Notes: a model not told the origin generated them from the letters alone. 64,000 nucleotides of DNA from Gigaspora margarita (GCA_009809945.1 WTPW01000309.1:264969-328968); one strand, 5' to 3'. Counted from the stretch's first letter, positions 1-11,376 are shown. Numbers and translations: made by a program.

Positions 1-225
1 GGTTTTTCATTTTTTTTTATAATAATATATAATAAAAATATGTAATATAATAATAATAAATAAATAATTTTTATATTAAATTTCGAAAACTTGCAAATAT
101 TGATTATTTAATTTAAAATATAATATATAATAATAATAAATAAAAAAAATAAATTTACAATAAATTGCGAAACCTTGCGAGCATGATTATGTGAACATAA
201 TAATTTATTAATTGATATCATATTA

Positions 226-425
226 GATATATATCGATTACTATCACTATTGATAATAATCGGCAGAGGTGTTGATTATCGATATATATCTGTTAATCGA
301 TATATATCTAGTAGATATATATNGATTAACCNGATATATATCGATNACTATCACTATCGATAATAATCGGCAGGGGTGTTGATCATCGATATATATCTTA
401 TCGGTTAGTAATCGATATATATCTA
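226..425. repeat. ATCGATATATATC-rich tandem repeat
   Basis: Two units about 107 bp apart share a block that runs from GATATATATCGAT through TCACTAT to TCGGCAG and GGTGTTGAT. The palindromic word ATCGATATATAT recurs throughout. Three ambiguous bases fall inside, so the copy number may be collapsed in the assembly. A related ATCGAT-rich stretch lies at 48.7-48.9 kb. No coding potential is seen. Confidence 0.7.
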
Positions 426-793
426 TATATAAAATTTGCCGATGATGTTCATATCTAATTAAAGATCTTTTTGCACGAAATCATTTGGCAGAAATTTCAA
501 AACAGAAAATTTCGAATAAAACTAATTCATTCTACTTGCTGTGAGGCTATAAAAATTTTTGCCTGCTAAACTTAAAGTGCATGACAAAGACAAACAAAAG
601 CAATAAATTATATCAATAATTTATAGATAATAATTTGATAGACAAAAAAAAAAATCTCAATTTTTACCTTAAATTATTAAATAGCCGGGTTTCAAATAAC
701 TTCAAACTTTTAATGTAAAATCGAGATCGTATCAGGCTTAACATTGCACACTAGTATAAATGTCGTAATAACCAATAGTTATATACTATATAG
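426..793. other. AT-rich spacer, nothing recognised
   Basis: I see no open frame with family resemblance, no inverted repeat and no RNA gene here. Confidence 0.6.
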
Positions 794-795
794 TA

Positions 796-971
796 CAGTC
801 AAACCTCTCTAAGTGCAAGCCCTTGGGACCACGCTTTACAACGTGCATTTAGATAATAATAAGAAAAAGTGCATTTATAGATGTCAAGTATATATTTGGG
901 CCAGAACTTGAATGTGCATTTAGAAAGTGTGTGCACTTATAGAATGTGCACTTAGAGAGGTTTGATGACTG
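796..971. mobile_element. pogo/Tc1-like MITE with TA duplication
   Basis: A 176-bp element begins CAGTCAAACCTCTCTAAGTG and ends with the near-complement TGCACTTAGAGAGGTTTGAT plus GACTG. TA flanks both ends (794-795 and 972-973). CAGT-AACCTCT-type termini with TA duplication are typical of pogo/Fot relatives in the Tc1/mariner superfamily. It has no coding capacity. Confidence 0.8.
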
Positions 972-993
972 TATTTGTCAATCCGCATATAGC

Positions 994-1112
994 TACAGTC
1001 ACACCCCCTAAGTGCACACTTTCCAAATACACGCTAAATGCACACCTCTGTTTGGTCCCAAATTATATAACAATTATAAATTTAACCTCTAAATGCACAC
1101 CCCTTTAAGTGC
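994..1112. mobile_element. remnant of a related TA-type MITE
   Basis: The sequence begins TA-CAGTCACACCCCCTAAGTG, close to the terminus of the element at 796-971, and repeats the TAAATGCACACC motif inside. No matching right terminus is visible, so I treat it as one end of a decayed copy. Confidence 0.5.
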
Positions 1113-1484
1113 TTTTTTTTACTATGATCCCGAGCGGGTTGCGACTGCAATATAAAAGCTGAAATCTAAGGCATCGTTAGCTGGAACTACCAATGGACTT
1201 TAGATTTAAGTGTTCTGGTGTTTCAAATGAGGGGCCCCGCTGGAACAATTTTGTCGCTAGAATCTACATAATATTGAGAAGATATATTCTAATATTACTA
1301 TTGTACAGTTTATATACAGTCAAACTTACACTGGTATATAATATTTGTTCGATGGATTTTACATTAAATAATCATTTAACTTACTTTAGAAATAATAATG
1401 ACTTTCTTTCAACCAGTTAAGGTCTTGAGTAGTGATCCTGGCCGATAGTGAAAAAATCTTGCTAAAGCAAATTTCGGCTTAGCC

Positions 1485-2189
1485 GGTCGATTTTTTAAAA
1501 TTGGCAGAAAATTTTTCTTAGAACATATTGTATAGACTAAAAAAAAAAATCAATACACAGTATTGAGCACTTAGCTTATAAGTACTTATTCGAATCGGTG
1601 TTACCTCGTATCAGTTTTATTGCGCTATTTCCATGAAGAAAATTTTTAATTGTTATCCTGAATTAGAATATCATTTTAATTCTATCTTATCACATATTTA
1701 GTTAGTTTCGATAAATGTATCTTCTTACTAATCGTCGTACACCAGTGATCGATGAATCTATTTTTAGTACATGATAGACAAATTACCATTATTTCCAATA
1801 ATGGTTGTATAATTTGTGGATTAGGGTCGATTTTTTTAAAATTGGCAGAAAATTTTTTTTAAAAAATATTGTATGGACTAAAAAAAAATTAATACACAGT
1901 ATTAAGCACTTAGCTTATAAGTACTTATTCGAATCGGTGCCCTCGTATCAGTTTTATTGTGTTATTTCTATGAAAAAATTTTTTAATTGTTATCCTGTAT
2001 TAGAATATCATTTTAATTCTATCTTATCACATATTTAGTTAGTTTCGATAAATGTATCTTCTTACTATTGTTCACACAACCTTCACACAAGATTCGAATC
2101 GTCGACACCAGTGATCGACAAATCCATTTTTAGTACACGATAGACAAATTACCATTATTTCCAATAATGGTTGTGTAATTTGTGGATTA
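1485..2189. repeat. imperfect direct duplication of a ~340-365 bp unit
   Basis: Unit 1 (about 1485-1823) and unit 2 (about 1825-2189) both start GGTCGATTTTTT and end TGTAATTTGTGGATTA, with more than 90% identity over most of their length by eye. Unit 2 carries a short extra segment near 2070-2095 that mentions CACACAACCTTCACACAAG. Neither copy holds a convincing gene. Confidence 0.75.
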
Positions 2190-2407
2190 AGGAACATTCT
2201 TTTGATCAATACTTGTTCATACCAATTGTTGAAAAGATTGTATAATGAATTGCCATGATTATTTGTAAGAAAAAACTTTTTCAATAGCGTTGGAAAAGTT
2301 GTGCGAGGATAAGCTTTATGGTTAAATGGCATTATCGTGATCGTGCAAAAAGAAAATTGACCGCCCATCACTTAGTGGTTGTGTAAATTCTTGAATATGG
2401 CTTTGTT

Positions 2408-2686
2408 CTACCAAATTCGTGTCTCAATCAAATTCGCATAATTTGATGCATAATCAAATTGATGCATAATCCAATTCGCATAATTTGATGCATAATCAAA
2501 TTCGCATAATTTGATGCATTGTTGATATCTCATGATCTAGTGATCAAATCTTGATGATTTTGGTACCACTTGAATCATTTCAATGAGACAATTCAAATAC
2601 CAAAATTATCAAGATTTGATTACTAGATTATGAGATATCAATGGTGGATCAAATTATGCGAATTTGATTGAGCACGAATTTGGTAG
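2408..2686. repeat. hairpin element, family A (GGTACC / TGAGAC core)
   Basis: The left end CTACCAAATTCGTG pairs with the right end CACGAATTTGGTAG. The inner arms pair GATATCTCATGATCTAGTGA with a TTACTAGATTATGAGATATC counterpart, and the centre reads TTGGTACC then CAATGAGAC. The left arm alone has an AAATTCGCATAATTTGATGC unit expanded to about three copies, so the arms are unequal. It belongs to the hairpin set seen at 21.8-22.9 and 24.7 kb. Confidence 0.75.
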
Positions 2687-3032
2687 GAAAAAAGTATATA
2701 TTTAAACCCTTAGGTTTTTTTTATCTCTCAGATTTCGATCTACCAAATAATAGATAAGTTAACGAATAATTCCAACCGAAAACAGCTTATAACAAACGTT
2801 GAATCCCATACTTACCTCATTCTTCAAGTAATCACTAATTTCACTTAACGATCTCCTTACGATTTTTACTTGCATCACAGTTGATCTATTCTTAATTTAT
2901 CACAATACTTAAAATTATTCTATTTCTTAAATAACACCCGCAATAAATTCTGTCCCGCCTTCATCCCTTTTGCTTATTATCTGGATATAAGCTCTGCCCC
3001 ATATATTTTTGCACTCCCAATCAATATTAACA
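2687..3032. other. upstream flank of the transposase-helicase gene
   Basis: This AT-rich stretch lies before the first methionine at 3033. I could not identify a terminal inverted repeat that would define the left edge of the element. Confidence 0.5.
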
Positions 3033-5880
3033 ATGGTTAAATGGTATGAAAGAGTGATTAATCAAAAGCCAGATAAAAGAATCCTAATAGAGAAGCAAAA
3101 AGATCTATGGATTGTTAGAGAAATAGACCCGAAACTAGATGTCTTACCTTTACATGCACAGTTCAAAGCAATCTCGCTCCAAGATGACAAAATGTCAACT
3201 GCTGGATATTATCATCTAACCTCAACTGGAAAAGACAATTGGATTCCTTTACTGCCTGGTTATTCTGTTTTTTTTCATAAAAAAAATTTGGAAATTTAGT
3301 ATTTTGTATGAAAATTATTGTCTCAAATTTCAGTGGTATGTTTACGATGACACTGATTTAGAACAATTCGAAACACAATCAGATTATTGTCTCTTTAAAA
3401 GCGCAAAGCCGAAATATGATCCAAATAACAAACGTTCTTTGCCTTATTTGCTTGGATTCTTAGATGATGATAACGTTGCTTTCTTACAAGCAACCGTTTT
3501 AGCACATTATCCAAACCTTTTCCTGGAACATCAAAAAATAGTAGAAGCAATACAACATGAACATTCGTTTCGAGAAAGTTTAAAAAGAAAGGCTAAGAAA
3601 ATAAGCAACCTAATAGATGTCGATGGAGAAACAGGAATGTTAGGCAATTACAATATATTATTAGAAAAAGAGGGTAAAGTCTTACCTGCAACAAGTACTC
3701 AGGCATTAATGTTAGAGTATAAAGAAAGCAAAGCAAAAATTTATAGCCTTAATCAGCAGATAAATCGTCTCAAAAAACACATTGAACGCTTGGAAAGTGA
3801 ATTAGAACAAACTACCACAATGCCTGACAAAGCTAATTTGTTAGAAACAAGTATAAAAGATATAATCGATCAAAATTAACTTGGCTCGACAATACTAGTT
3901 TCAACGCAGCACTATCTTTCTTTAATATTAACACAGTCTTGTCTAAGTTGTAATAACAATCAACTCTCAGATAAAACTTGGAATATATCATCAATTGGTT
4001 TGCAGATTAAAAGCTCAATTGAATGTGAAAGATGTAACGCTATTTTCGAACATACAAACGAAAAAGAAACACAGTTTTCTAGAGCTATAGCTGCTGCAGG
4101 ACTTGCAGGAGGAATATCCCGTAACGCTATACAAAGTTCACTAACTACGATTGGGATTACTCGTCAAATTAGCAAAAGAACGTACCACCGATACCAAACC
4201 ATGTACTCTTCCTCTCTCATAGACAGTGCTAAGTCAAGCGCGGCAGAAGCTTTACAAAATTGTATAAAGCATGCATTGGGCGAGGACAAAAAGGTTTTAG
4301 CTGTCAGATTTGATTGCTCTTGGGCCCACGTACGAAATGCCAGCCAAGGCAGTGGGGAATTTATATATCAGGATACGCCAACTGGTATGAAAATTGTCTT
4401 TAAACCACAGGTCGAATGAAATGCAAATCAGGCTCCAATCGGCATCTCGTAATCCCGATATGAACCTGATTTGTAACAGATATTTGGCGCAAATAGTACA
4501 CCTTTAAGTTATAAATCGGGTTCATATAGGTGTTCAATGCATATCGGAATGCTGATAGCTTTATAGGTAAATCGATAAAGCAATAAGGCAAGCTTTATCG
4601 ATTTACCTTTAAAGCTATCAGCATTCCGATATGCATTGAACACCTATATGAACCCGATTTATATCTTAAAGGTGTCCGATTTGCGCCAAATATCTGTTAC
4701 AAATCAGGTTCACATTGGGATTACGTGATGCTGATTGGAGCCTTATTTGCATTGTGAACGTTGGTTGATATATAATTATCATATTTTATTGTTAGGTTAT
4801 TCCCATAAACCAGTCATCGCATTTCAGGTAGCCCAAAAATCTAGACTTGTAAAAGATAAAGAAACAGAAATTATAAAAACAGTTTATCAAGGCAATCATG
4901 AACAATCCTCAAGGCAAATGGAACATGCCATTTTGATTGAGATATTAAACCAAATCAGTCCATCATTGGAAGATAACAGACTACATTTAGAAGTGTGCAT
5001 TGATAGTGATTTGGACTCAAATAAAACCCTTGCGCATATACGCATTGTGAGCAAAATCTCTGCTGACCTAAAGCATTTAACACGAAATGTTAGAAAAGCT
5101 TTGCGCAGTAAGTAAAGAAATGTTCTTAAAAATCGGCAATAAACTTATCTTTTTATTATTTTTTAGAGCACAATGATTTTCAATCATTCGAGGACTATAT
5201 AATGCGGTGGTTCCGTGGCTGCATTTATTCTGCAGCATTTCGAAGAAAAGCTAATGATCGTTTCGCACCGAATGATACAGAAACACGTGAAATGCAAACA
5301 AGCAGTCTTATTCGCCACCTTCAAAATAACCATACAGATTGTTGGTCAGATGTGTGCTGGATAAAGGATGATCCAACCCTTATTTTACAAAATCCTACAC
5401 TTTGTCACTCACCCGAAACCAGAATTAATGCATTTCAAAATTTCCTTGAAAAAATTTTCAAGACACCCTATGGTCAAAATATTGTCATATTCGATCGAAC
5501 ATCCCAAAATGAAGCATTTAATCAGATAAAATTGGTATATCTAGATAAAAAAATCGATTATTGGAAATCATTTGCTACAAGGCATGCAATGGCAGTTATA
5601 TGTTATAATGAAGGATACACTTACCTACTTTCAGAAATTTGAGAAGCTTATGGCGGACAACCTTTCGAATTAGAGGACATTCTTAATATTTGCATGATAG
5701 AGAATGAGCGTTTCCAACAAAATCAAATAAATGTACAAAAAATTCATGAGCGCAATAAAATTCGGGGTGAAAAATATGCTAATAAACATATGGAATTGAA
5801 AGGTTTTGATTTTAGCCAGGAATTAGTTCCATATAAAATGAAAGCGAAAGAGAGACTACGAAAAGATGAGTTTTACCCAT
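3033..5880 (+). pseudogene. Mutator-like DDE transposase portion
   Basis: The first methionine is at 3033 (MVKWYERV). The N-terminal region is unrecognised; it is followed by a coiled coil around 3715-3830 (IYSLNQQINRLKKHIERLES) and a CLSC...CERC pair that looks like a zinc ribbon (about 3940-4040). The catalytic-type residues I assign are Asp in RFDCSWAH (4312-4314), Asp in the CIDSDLDSNK block (5002-5016) and Glu in SQNEAFN (5511-5513). Between the first two, GNHEQSSRQMEHA resembles the spacer of Mutator-type transposases, and HTDCW.DVCW precedes the Glu. The predicted cut-and-paste transposase would act on the element's own ends in the nucleus. Two in-frame stops (3877-3879 and 5640-5642) interrupt it. 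Superfamily placement (Mutator-like versus Kolobok or another DDE group) is by motif only. Confidence 0.65.
4421..4752. mobile_element. palindromic MITE inside a transposase intron
   Basis: The 332-bp hairpin has near-perfect arms: ATGCAAATCAGGCTCCAATC at the left pairs with GATTGGAGCC..ATTTGCAT at the right, and the arms meet near 4586 at GCAATAAGGCAAGC. It lies wholly within a GT-AG intron (donor GTATGA at 4385, acceptor TTGTTAG ending 4795), so splicing would remove it and restore DTPTG-YSHKPV. Superfamily unknown; no clear target duplication. Confidence 0.8.
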
Positions 5881-7964
5881 CCTTTGCTCCAATGATCGTG
5901 GATTTTGAAGTGACCGTACGGTGTCTCGGTTGCAGGGTTTTCCCGAAACGTATTCATGGCCTGTATGCGTTGTGTTATACATACGTAATATTAGGTTGGA
6001 AAGAAAGGCTTATAAACCCGAAACTCACAGCAGATGCAGAAGTAGATCTAATTTTTTTACAAACAAAATACAAAATTACGGCTATTCTTTTTGAAGAAAG
6101 TATAAAAATAATTGCAGAAAATATTTTTAAATTTACTAACCTAAGACCAGGACAAATAGAAGCGATAAATCATTACATGGAAGAAAAAAAGGATACACTC
6201 GTGATCGTGAAGACTGGCGGTGGAAAATCTTTTTGCTATATAACCTCTGCCATCCTATTTGACGGCCTCACAATCGTTATTTCGCTGCTAAAATCTTTGA
6301 TTCAAAGCCAAGTGGTTCGTATAAAAAATTTGATTGAAAGTTAAAATAAGTAACAAGCATCTAATCGATTCTATTTCTTTAGGAACATTTGATCCAGCTA
6401 GGTATTCCATATGGAGGCTTGCTGGCATTATCTCAAGGAACAATTGAATATGAAACAAAGGTTTTCGAAGAAATAGCTCTTGGTTTTACTCGCCTTCTTT
6501 ATGTTACTCCTGAGAAGTTATTGCTTAATAAATCGCTTAGAGTTCTATGTGATCGCTGGCACGAGAATGGAAAATTACAATTCGTAATTGATGAAGTTCA
6601 TTGTATTTTCAGTTTTAGCCACTTTAGGTAAGAGAATATAAATATAAAGAATAACTTGTAAATAACAAACCCACCTAAAAAAATTACCAATTATTTTAGA
6701 GAGGAGTGGGGGAAATTAGGCGCATTAAAAAAAAATTATCCTAATGCAGTGACCATGGCTTTAACTGCGACTCTGTCCGAAAAAGATGTAATAGATATAC
6801 GAAATAATTTGAACATTGATGTCAAACACTTCGCACTTGTGAGAGGTGGTAATTTCCTACGGGAAGAGTTATGTTTCTCGGTGTTAGGTAGAAAGGATGC
6901 AAGCCTAGAACGGATGAAACAATTGATGGATCTAATAAAAGATGTGGAGGAAACTGACCATATTATAATCTACTGCGCGAGGGTTAAAGATTGTTTAGAA
7001 GTACAAGAGATGCTAAATAATAATATAAAAGGAAAAATATTAAGCATTTATCACAGGCAATTAAAAGAAAATGAAAAAAAGATACAATAATAAAATGGAA
7101 TAAAAAGCAAATACGTATTATGATTGCAACAACAGCTTTTGGATTGGGCATAGACATGCCGGATGTCCGTCTAGTGATACATTATAATTTTCCGATGAGT
7201 ATGAGTAAGTAGACATGCATTTTGCTAAATAGCGTTTTAAAAAAAAAAATAATCAATTCCTTCGTCATTAGCTGATTATATCCAAAATTCGGGTTGGGCT
7301 GAACGAGACCAACAAGACACCAAATGTGTGATATTTTACTCTAAGAAAGATATCCAAACCAACTATTATTGCAGATGGAAGAATTAACAATGAAGGTAGC
7401 AATAAGCAAACTAACACCCGGGAACTCTACCTAACCAAAGCTCAGCACCAACTATTTGAGGTAATATATTACTGTCTTACCTCTTATGAGTGTCGATTTC
7501 AACAAGTATCAAGATACTTTATGTGGTCTAAAGATCTGATCCCACCGGTTTGTAATTCATGCGATAATTGTATTAGGCGCATAGAAAGTGGTGTAAAACA
7601 AGCGGACGCAAAAGAAGAAATTTTAGATATGCTGAAGGTGATAAAGGCATTGTGCGAGAAAAACGACAAGCTGATTATACCTTTAGACGTGATAGAGGTT
7701 TTCGGCTTCTCAAAAAACAAACGGCTTCAAAATAGAAAATTAAATTTAGAGCTTGATCACCGTAAAAAACCGAAGGTACTGAACACAAAAGTACTAGCTG
7801 AACTAGCATTAGCCAATCTAGTTTGCTGTGGTCTCGTAAAACAGAGTATCTTATTAGAAAAAACAACTACGGTATACTTAATATGTAATTTAGTCATAGA
7901 AGGAACTGCGGAGGGTGCAGATTTACTCGTACAAGAGAATACTTGGATGTATTGGGTGAAATAA
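5881..7964 (+). pseudogene. RecQ-family DNA helicase portion
   Basis: RecQ motifs appear in order: motif 0 FTNLRPGQIEAI, Walker A TGGGKS (about 6213-6230), the Walker B variant DEVHC (about 6591-6605), motif III ALTATL (about 6755), motifs IV-V IMIATTAFGLGIDMPDVR (about 7118-7170) and motif VI (about 7285). A zinc-binding Cys set follows (ECRF...VCNSCDNC, about 7490-7575), then a winged-helix-like tail. RecQ helicases unwind 3'-5' and act in recombination and at telomeres. Motif VI reads QNSGWAERD instead of QxxGRAGRD, so the arginine finger region is damaged. There is a 1-base frameshift in an A7 run near 7080 and another frame change near 7380, so this copy is probably dead. A subtelomeric TLH-type helicase is the alternative reading, but the in-frame link to a transposase argues for a transposon gene. 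Confidence 0.75.
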
Positions 7965-8104
7965 AATTTTTAAACCAATAAAATAATTTTAAAAAAAAAA
8001 AATTGTCATAGAAAATTCTATGAGATTCGATTTCTGCATTTATTACAATCTGTTACACAAAAAAATTACCATGCATATCATATGAAAAATAATCTACGTA
8101 TACT

Positions 8105-8815
8105 CTACCCTTAAATAGTCTGCCCGAAGGTTCTACACTAGCTGCTATACCTGCAACCCAACTACGGGAATTGCCTATTTAAATTTTCTGTCCCATGCTT
8201 CTGTCACCAAACAACCTGCACATTAACTTATTATTATAGAGTTGCACTCAGCTTTCCCTTATGGCGTTTAAGTGTGGCCATGCCGCAACAATTTTTCCCT
8301 CCCAAGAACCCATTCCGACGTTCTTCCGGGGCCCTTGTTCATCGGTGGCACTTGTCAACCATACCATTGAACAGCCACGTCCCATTTCGTAGTTATCCAT
8401 GGATTTCAGTACTGGCGCATCTGCATTATACCGATACTTGCAGTCCGAATTACTCCGAACTGCTAGGTACCTCCCTTGCCCTTTTAAAGTTCGTTCGGAT
8501 CCCAGCACCGACCTCATTATGGTAGCACCGTCAAAGATCTTATTCTACCTCCTTAATCGGGACTTCCTAAACGGGTTTCTGTTTTTCTGGTTCTTTGGAT
8601 TTTTTGGTATTGTTGTGTAACAATACCATTGCGCCTGAGAGCTCCTATTCAAAATGGTGGAACCAAGGTTACAGGTTTCTACCCAACCAATATTGAGCCA
8701 CAGTTACTATAACACAGGCCTATTTTTCGTTATCGTCATCAGTGAAATTTGAACTTTTGACCTGCCGCTTGTGGGATGACAACCTGGCCACTTCTCTAAA
8801 TCGTCACACCCTTCT
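8105..8815 (-). mobile_element. tRNA-derived SINE with a LINE-like tail
   Basis: On the minus strand the element starts near 8815 with a tRNA-like head: A-box-like TAGAGAAGTGG and B-box-like GGTCAAAAGTTCAAATTTC. Internal RNA polymerase III promoters of this kind define tRNA-derived SINEs. The stretch 8247-8390 is similar to 52577-52710, which is the 3' untranslated region of the LINE in this window, and the distal part 8111-8215 recurs at 44062-44165. The tail could therefore have been recruited from a partner LINE. Base composition is less AT-rich than the surroundings. I saw no target duplication, so the edges are approximate. Confidence 0.65.
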
Positions 8816-8998
8816 ATAATTTATTTTTGATAAATTTTTTTGATTGCAAAGCAAATAATTTTATGCAATTGTTGTTATCAATCCAATTGTTGATTTTTTT
8901 TTGTTTTTTTTTTTTTAAAAAAAAAAAAAGAATATCTACTATTTTAGCAGAAGTTATCACGAGTTATATTTAATATCTGTTATGTTCAAATGTATTTA

Positions 8999-10517
8999 TT
9001 ATATGTCTAATTCAACAGATACAATACGATCCATTTTTCTACACAGGTCCCGTACGATATAATGCCATGAATTTTTAATTAACTGACTACCTATTTCCCA
9101 TACACGTTGCCTCTTTTGTTGATATTCATTTTCGGTTATTGAAAGTAATATTTCATCAATAAGATGTGCATCCTCTCTACGAATAAAAACTGCCATGCTA
9201 AGAATAACAAAAAAAGAATTTGTGCAAATAGAACTGTTATACATCAATATATGGAGTTGAGTCAATAAAAACCAAGCAAATATGTTTTTAAACTTTAAGC
9301 AAAGATAATTTTAAAAAAATTTAATAAATTAATGAAATATTTTTAAATTAATTCTGTGAGTTTGTAATATTTAAAAAAATTTTATTAATTTTTTTTTGTT
9401 AAGTTACTATTGCTTAAAGTTATAAAAAATTTGCTTGATTTATGTTGACTCATTAGAATAGTATAAGAATGAGTATTGAAAAATACCTATTCCAATCAAC
9501 ATCGTTTTCAAAAGGAAGTACAATTCCATCAGAGACTATTACAGGCACAATACCAAAAGCTAAATATTTCCAAAGTCTAGCAATACCTAAAGCTCATTCT
9601 TGAGGAGCGAGCCCAAACTTTGCCCTTGCTAGCAACCAAGCATAATCATCAATTTTAAGATCTACGTTCTCATCAATGTCATATCTTGGAGAATCAGCCA
9701 ATCCATTGAAAAATAATGATATAATGCCTGCTGAATAATCAACTTCAGGACCAATATTTTGGCAACAACCTCGAAAAATAGCAAAAACATTTCTAGCATT
9801 CTTATTTCTATTCTCAGCGACATATTTCCTTGGATTTATATTGATCAAATTCAAAATGTCTGCAGTCGAAGGAACTACGATATTATGCATATGACAATAC
9901 CTATGTTCCATGATACCATTAGCTCTTTTATCTCCAATGACGGTTAAGAAACTAGCATTCAACAACAAATTTTAACTTTCTGTAAAATAAAAAGGGATAT
10001 CGTTCATAGAAAGAATCATAATATGGTCCTTTTCGTTAGTTCTATTCCAATAAAGATGTTCTTAAATTATCCAATTCATCAAGGGAAGCGAATATTGATT
10101 ATCCAAGTTACATGATTTAGTATAATTCTAATAATTGTTATTCCAACAAATCATTAAATAACAAGAACCAAAAAATGGGATGAAAAAAAAATCAGCATCA
10201 TTAGGATTAGAAATTACATAAAAATCTCTAATTTTTCTGGGGTTTACAAGTTGTTTATAAAATATTGTATCAGGATTATAACTTGAGATGGTACATATTT
10301 CGTATCCATAATGGCTTTGAGATTTTAAATGAGAAGGAAGTTTATAAACATATATTTTCAGTTTACAAAGTGCAAAACTTAGGTTTGATGGCCATTGAAC
10401 ATTTGAAGATACTAAAGGAAGTGGTTGTAATCCTATAGGAAAACTTTTACTTATATTATCCGGAGTGTAATGAAAAATATAATTGAAATATGAAAAATGT
10501 GCTAACAGAAACAGCAT
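8999..10517 (-). pseudogene. exostosin-family (GT47) glycosyltransferase pseudogene
   Basis: The minus strand carries a hydrophobic N-terminus (anchor-like, 10640-10480), then LKIYVYKLP, NPNDADFFFIPFFGSCYL and CW, which match the start of the exostosin domain. Further on are NRTNEKDHI, a block around VVPSTADI and NARNVFAIFRGCC, and LARAKFGLAPQE followed by GIARLWKYLAFGIVPVIVSD and LPFENDVDW, the usual nucleotide-sugar-binding C-terminal half. A final exon (9220-8999) begins after a TTCTTAG acceptor and reads AVFIRREDAHLIDEIL. Exostosin proteins are Golgi type II glycosyltransferases. Stops are visible: one or more near 10060-10128, one near 9972 and a TGA at the expected Trp after LAPQE (about 9600). 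A broken host gene is most likely. Confidence 0.7.
9258..9452. mobile_element. MITE in an intron of the exostosin pseudogene
   Basis: The terminal inverted repeats TGAGTCAATAAAAACCAAGC and GCTTGATTTATGTTGACTCA frame a 195-bp AT-rich insert, with subterminal ACTTTAAGCAA/TTGCTTAAAGT also paired. It lies between the VDWNRYF exon and the final exon, so it probably entered an intron. Confidence 0.7.
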
Positions 10518-10641
10518 ATAAAATACTAGATAGTTTATAAAAAATATAATAGGTATTAATATTAGCAGTTTTCAAGGTCGCATTGCTAGTTATAAAATGT
10601 ATTTGCATGCTGATCTGACCAGTTGCAGATAATTCCAGCAT

Positions 10642-11376
10642 TATTTATATATTGTATAACATTATATATAAGGTTATCATAGATTTGATAGGTCTTATAG
10701 TATGTTAAAATGTATAGCTTGTTTATTTTCGGCTGTAAAAACCTAAATTTTAAGTTATTCACATTTAGTCAGTATAAGTGGCATATGTAAGTTTATTTAT
10801 GGGTTAGCAGTTAGATAACATCTTGCACAATACGCTTTTTTATAATCAATGTGGATTGATTAAAAATTTATAAACTGCAATCATAGTTTCAAAATTAAAA
10901 CTGAAGAATCTTATTTTATTTTTCCGATTTATAATTCAAGATAGTACAGTAAAAACGCTATTTAATAAATCCTACTTATTTTCAGAATGCGCCACTTATT
11001 TGTTAATTTTGAAACCTTCAATATTCTTAATTATAATCGATTTTATATTCGCGTTGTTTATACAACGCGCTTAGATGGTTTAAATTATTGTGCTTACTCG
11101 ATGAATAAATTATCGTTAGGGTTCAACCAGTTGGAAAATTCCTAACCATGACCTGTAAGCTCAAAAATTTTATCTGGATACCAGAAATTACAATAATAAT
11201 TCCCGGGACACCTGTAAAAATTGGTCAAACGATATTTCAGCCAATTCGGTTATTTCTAATTCAAAAAATAACATTTACGTAATTTAAAACCAGTTGACTA
11301 ATATAAATATTATAATAGTATTATAATATCATATCAGATATATCAATATACATATCTCTGGCTGAAATACGGAAAT
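10642..11376. other. AT-rich spacer
   Basis: Nothing coding is seen. A small perfect hairpin GCGTTG..CAACGC lies near 11052-11070. Confidence 0.5.

Larger units (their letters stand above)
3033..7964 (+). mobile_element. helicase-bearing DDE DNA transposon (decayed)
   Basis: One gene-like unit on the plus strand runs from a coiled-coil N-terminal region through a zinc-ribbon-like segment and a Mutator-like DDE domain into a RecQ helicase. Seven exons joined by GT-AG introns can be traced: 3033-3266, 3334-4384, 4796-5107, 5167-6314, 6383-6627, 6700-7204 and 7272-7964. The DDE tail and the helicase motif I are in the same frame of exon 5167-6314, separated by one TGA at 5640-5642. Other visible damage is a TAA at 3877-3879, an apparent 1-base loss in an A-run near 7080 and a frame change near 7380. 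I found no terminal inverted repeats or target duplication, so the element's ends are unknown. Confidence 0.7.

Noticed and set aside
2072-2371. Open frame on the minus strand, and a plus-strand reading ITIISNNGCVICGLRNILL
   Set aside because: Neither frame extends into a recognisable family, and part of it lies in the duplicated repeat unit.
4400-4591. Small minus-strand frame
   Set aside because: It lies in one arm of the hairpin MITE and is a by-product of the palindrome.
8248-8620. Overlapping frames on both strands
   Set aside because: They fall inside the SINE; higher GC content there leaves frames open by chance.
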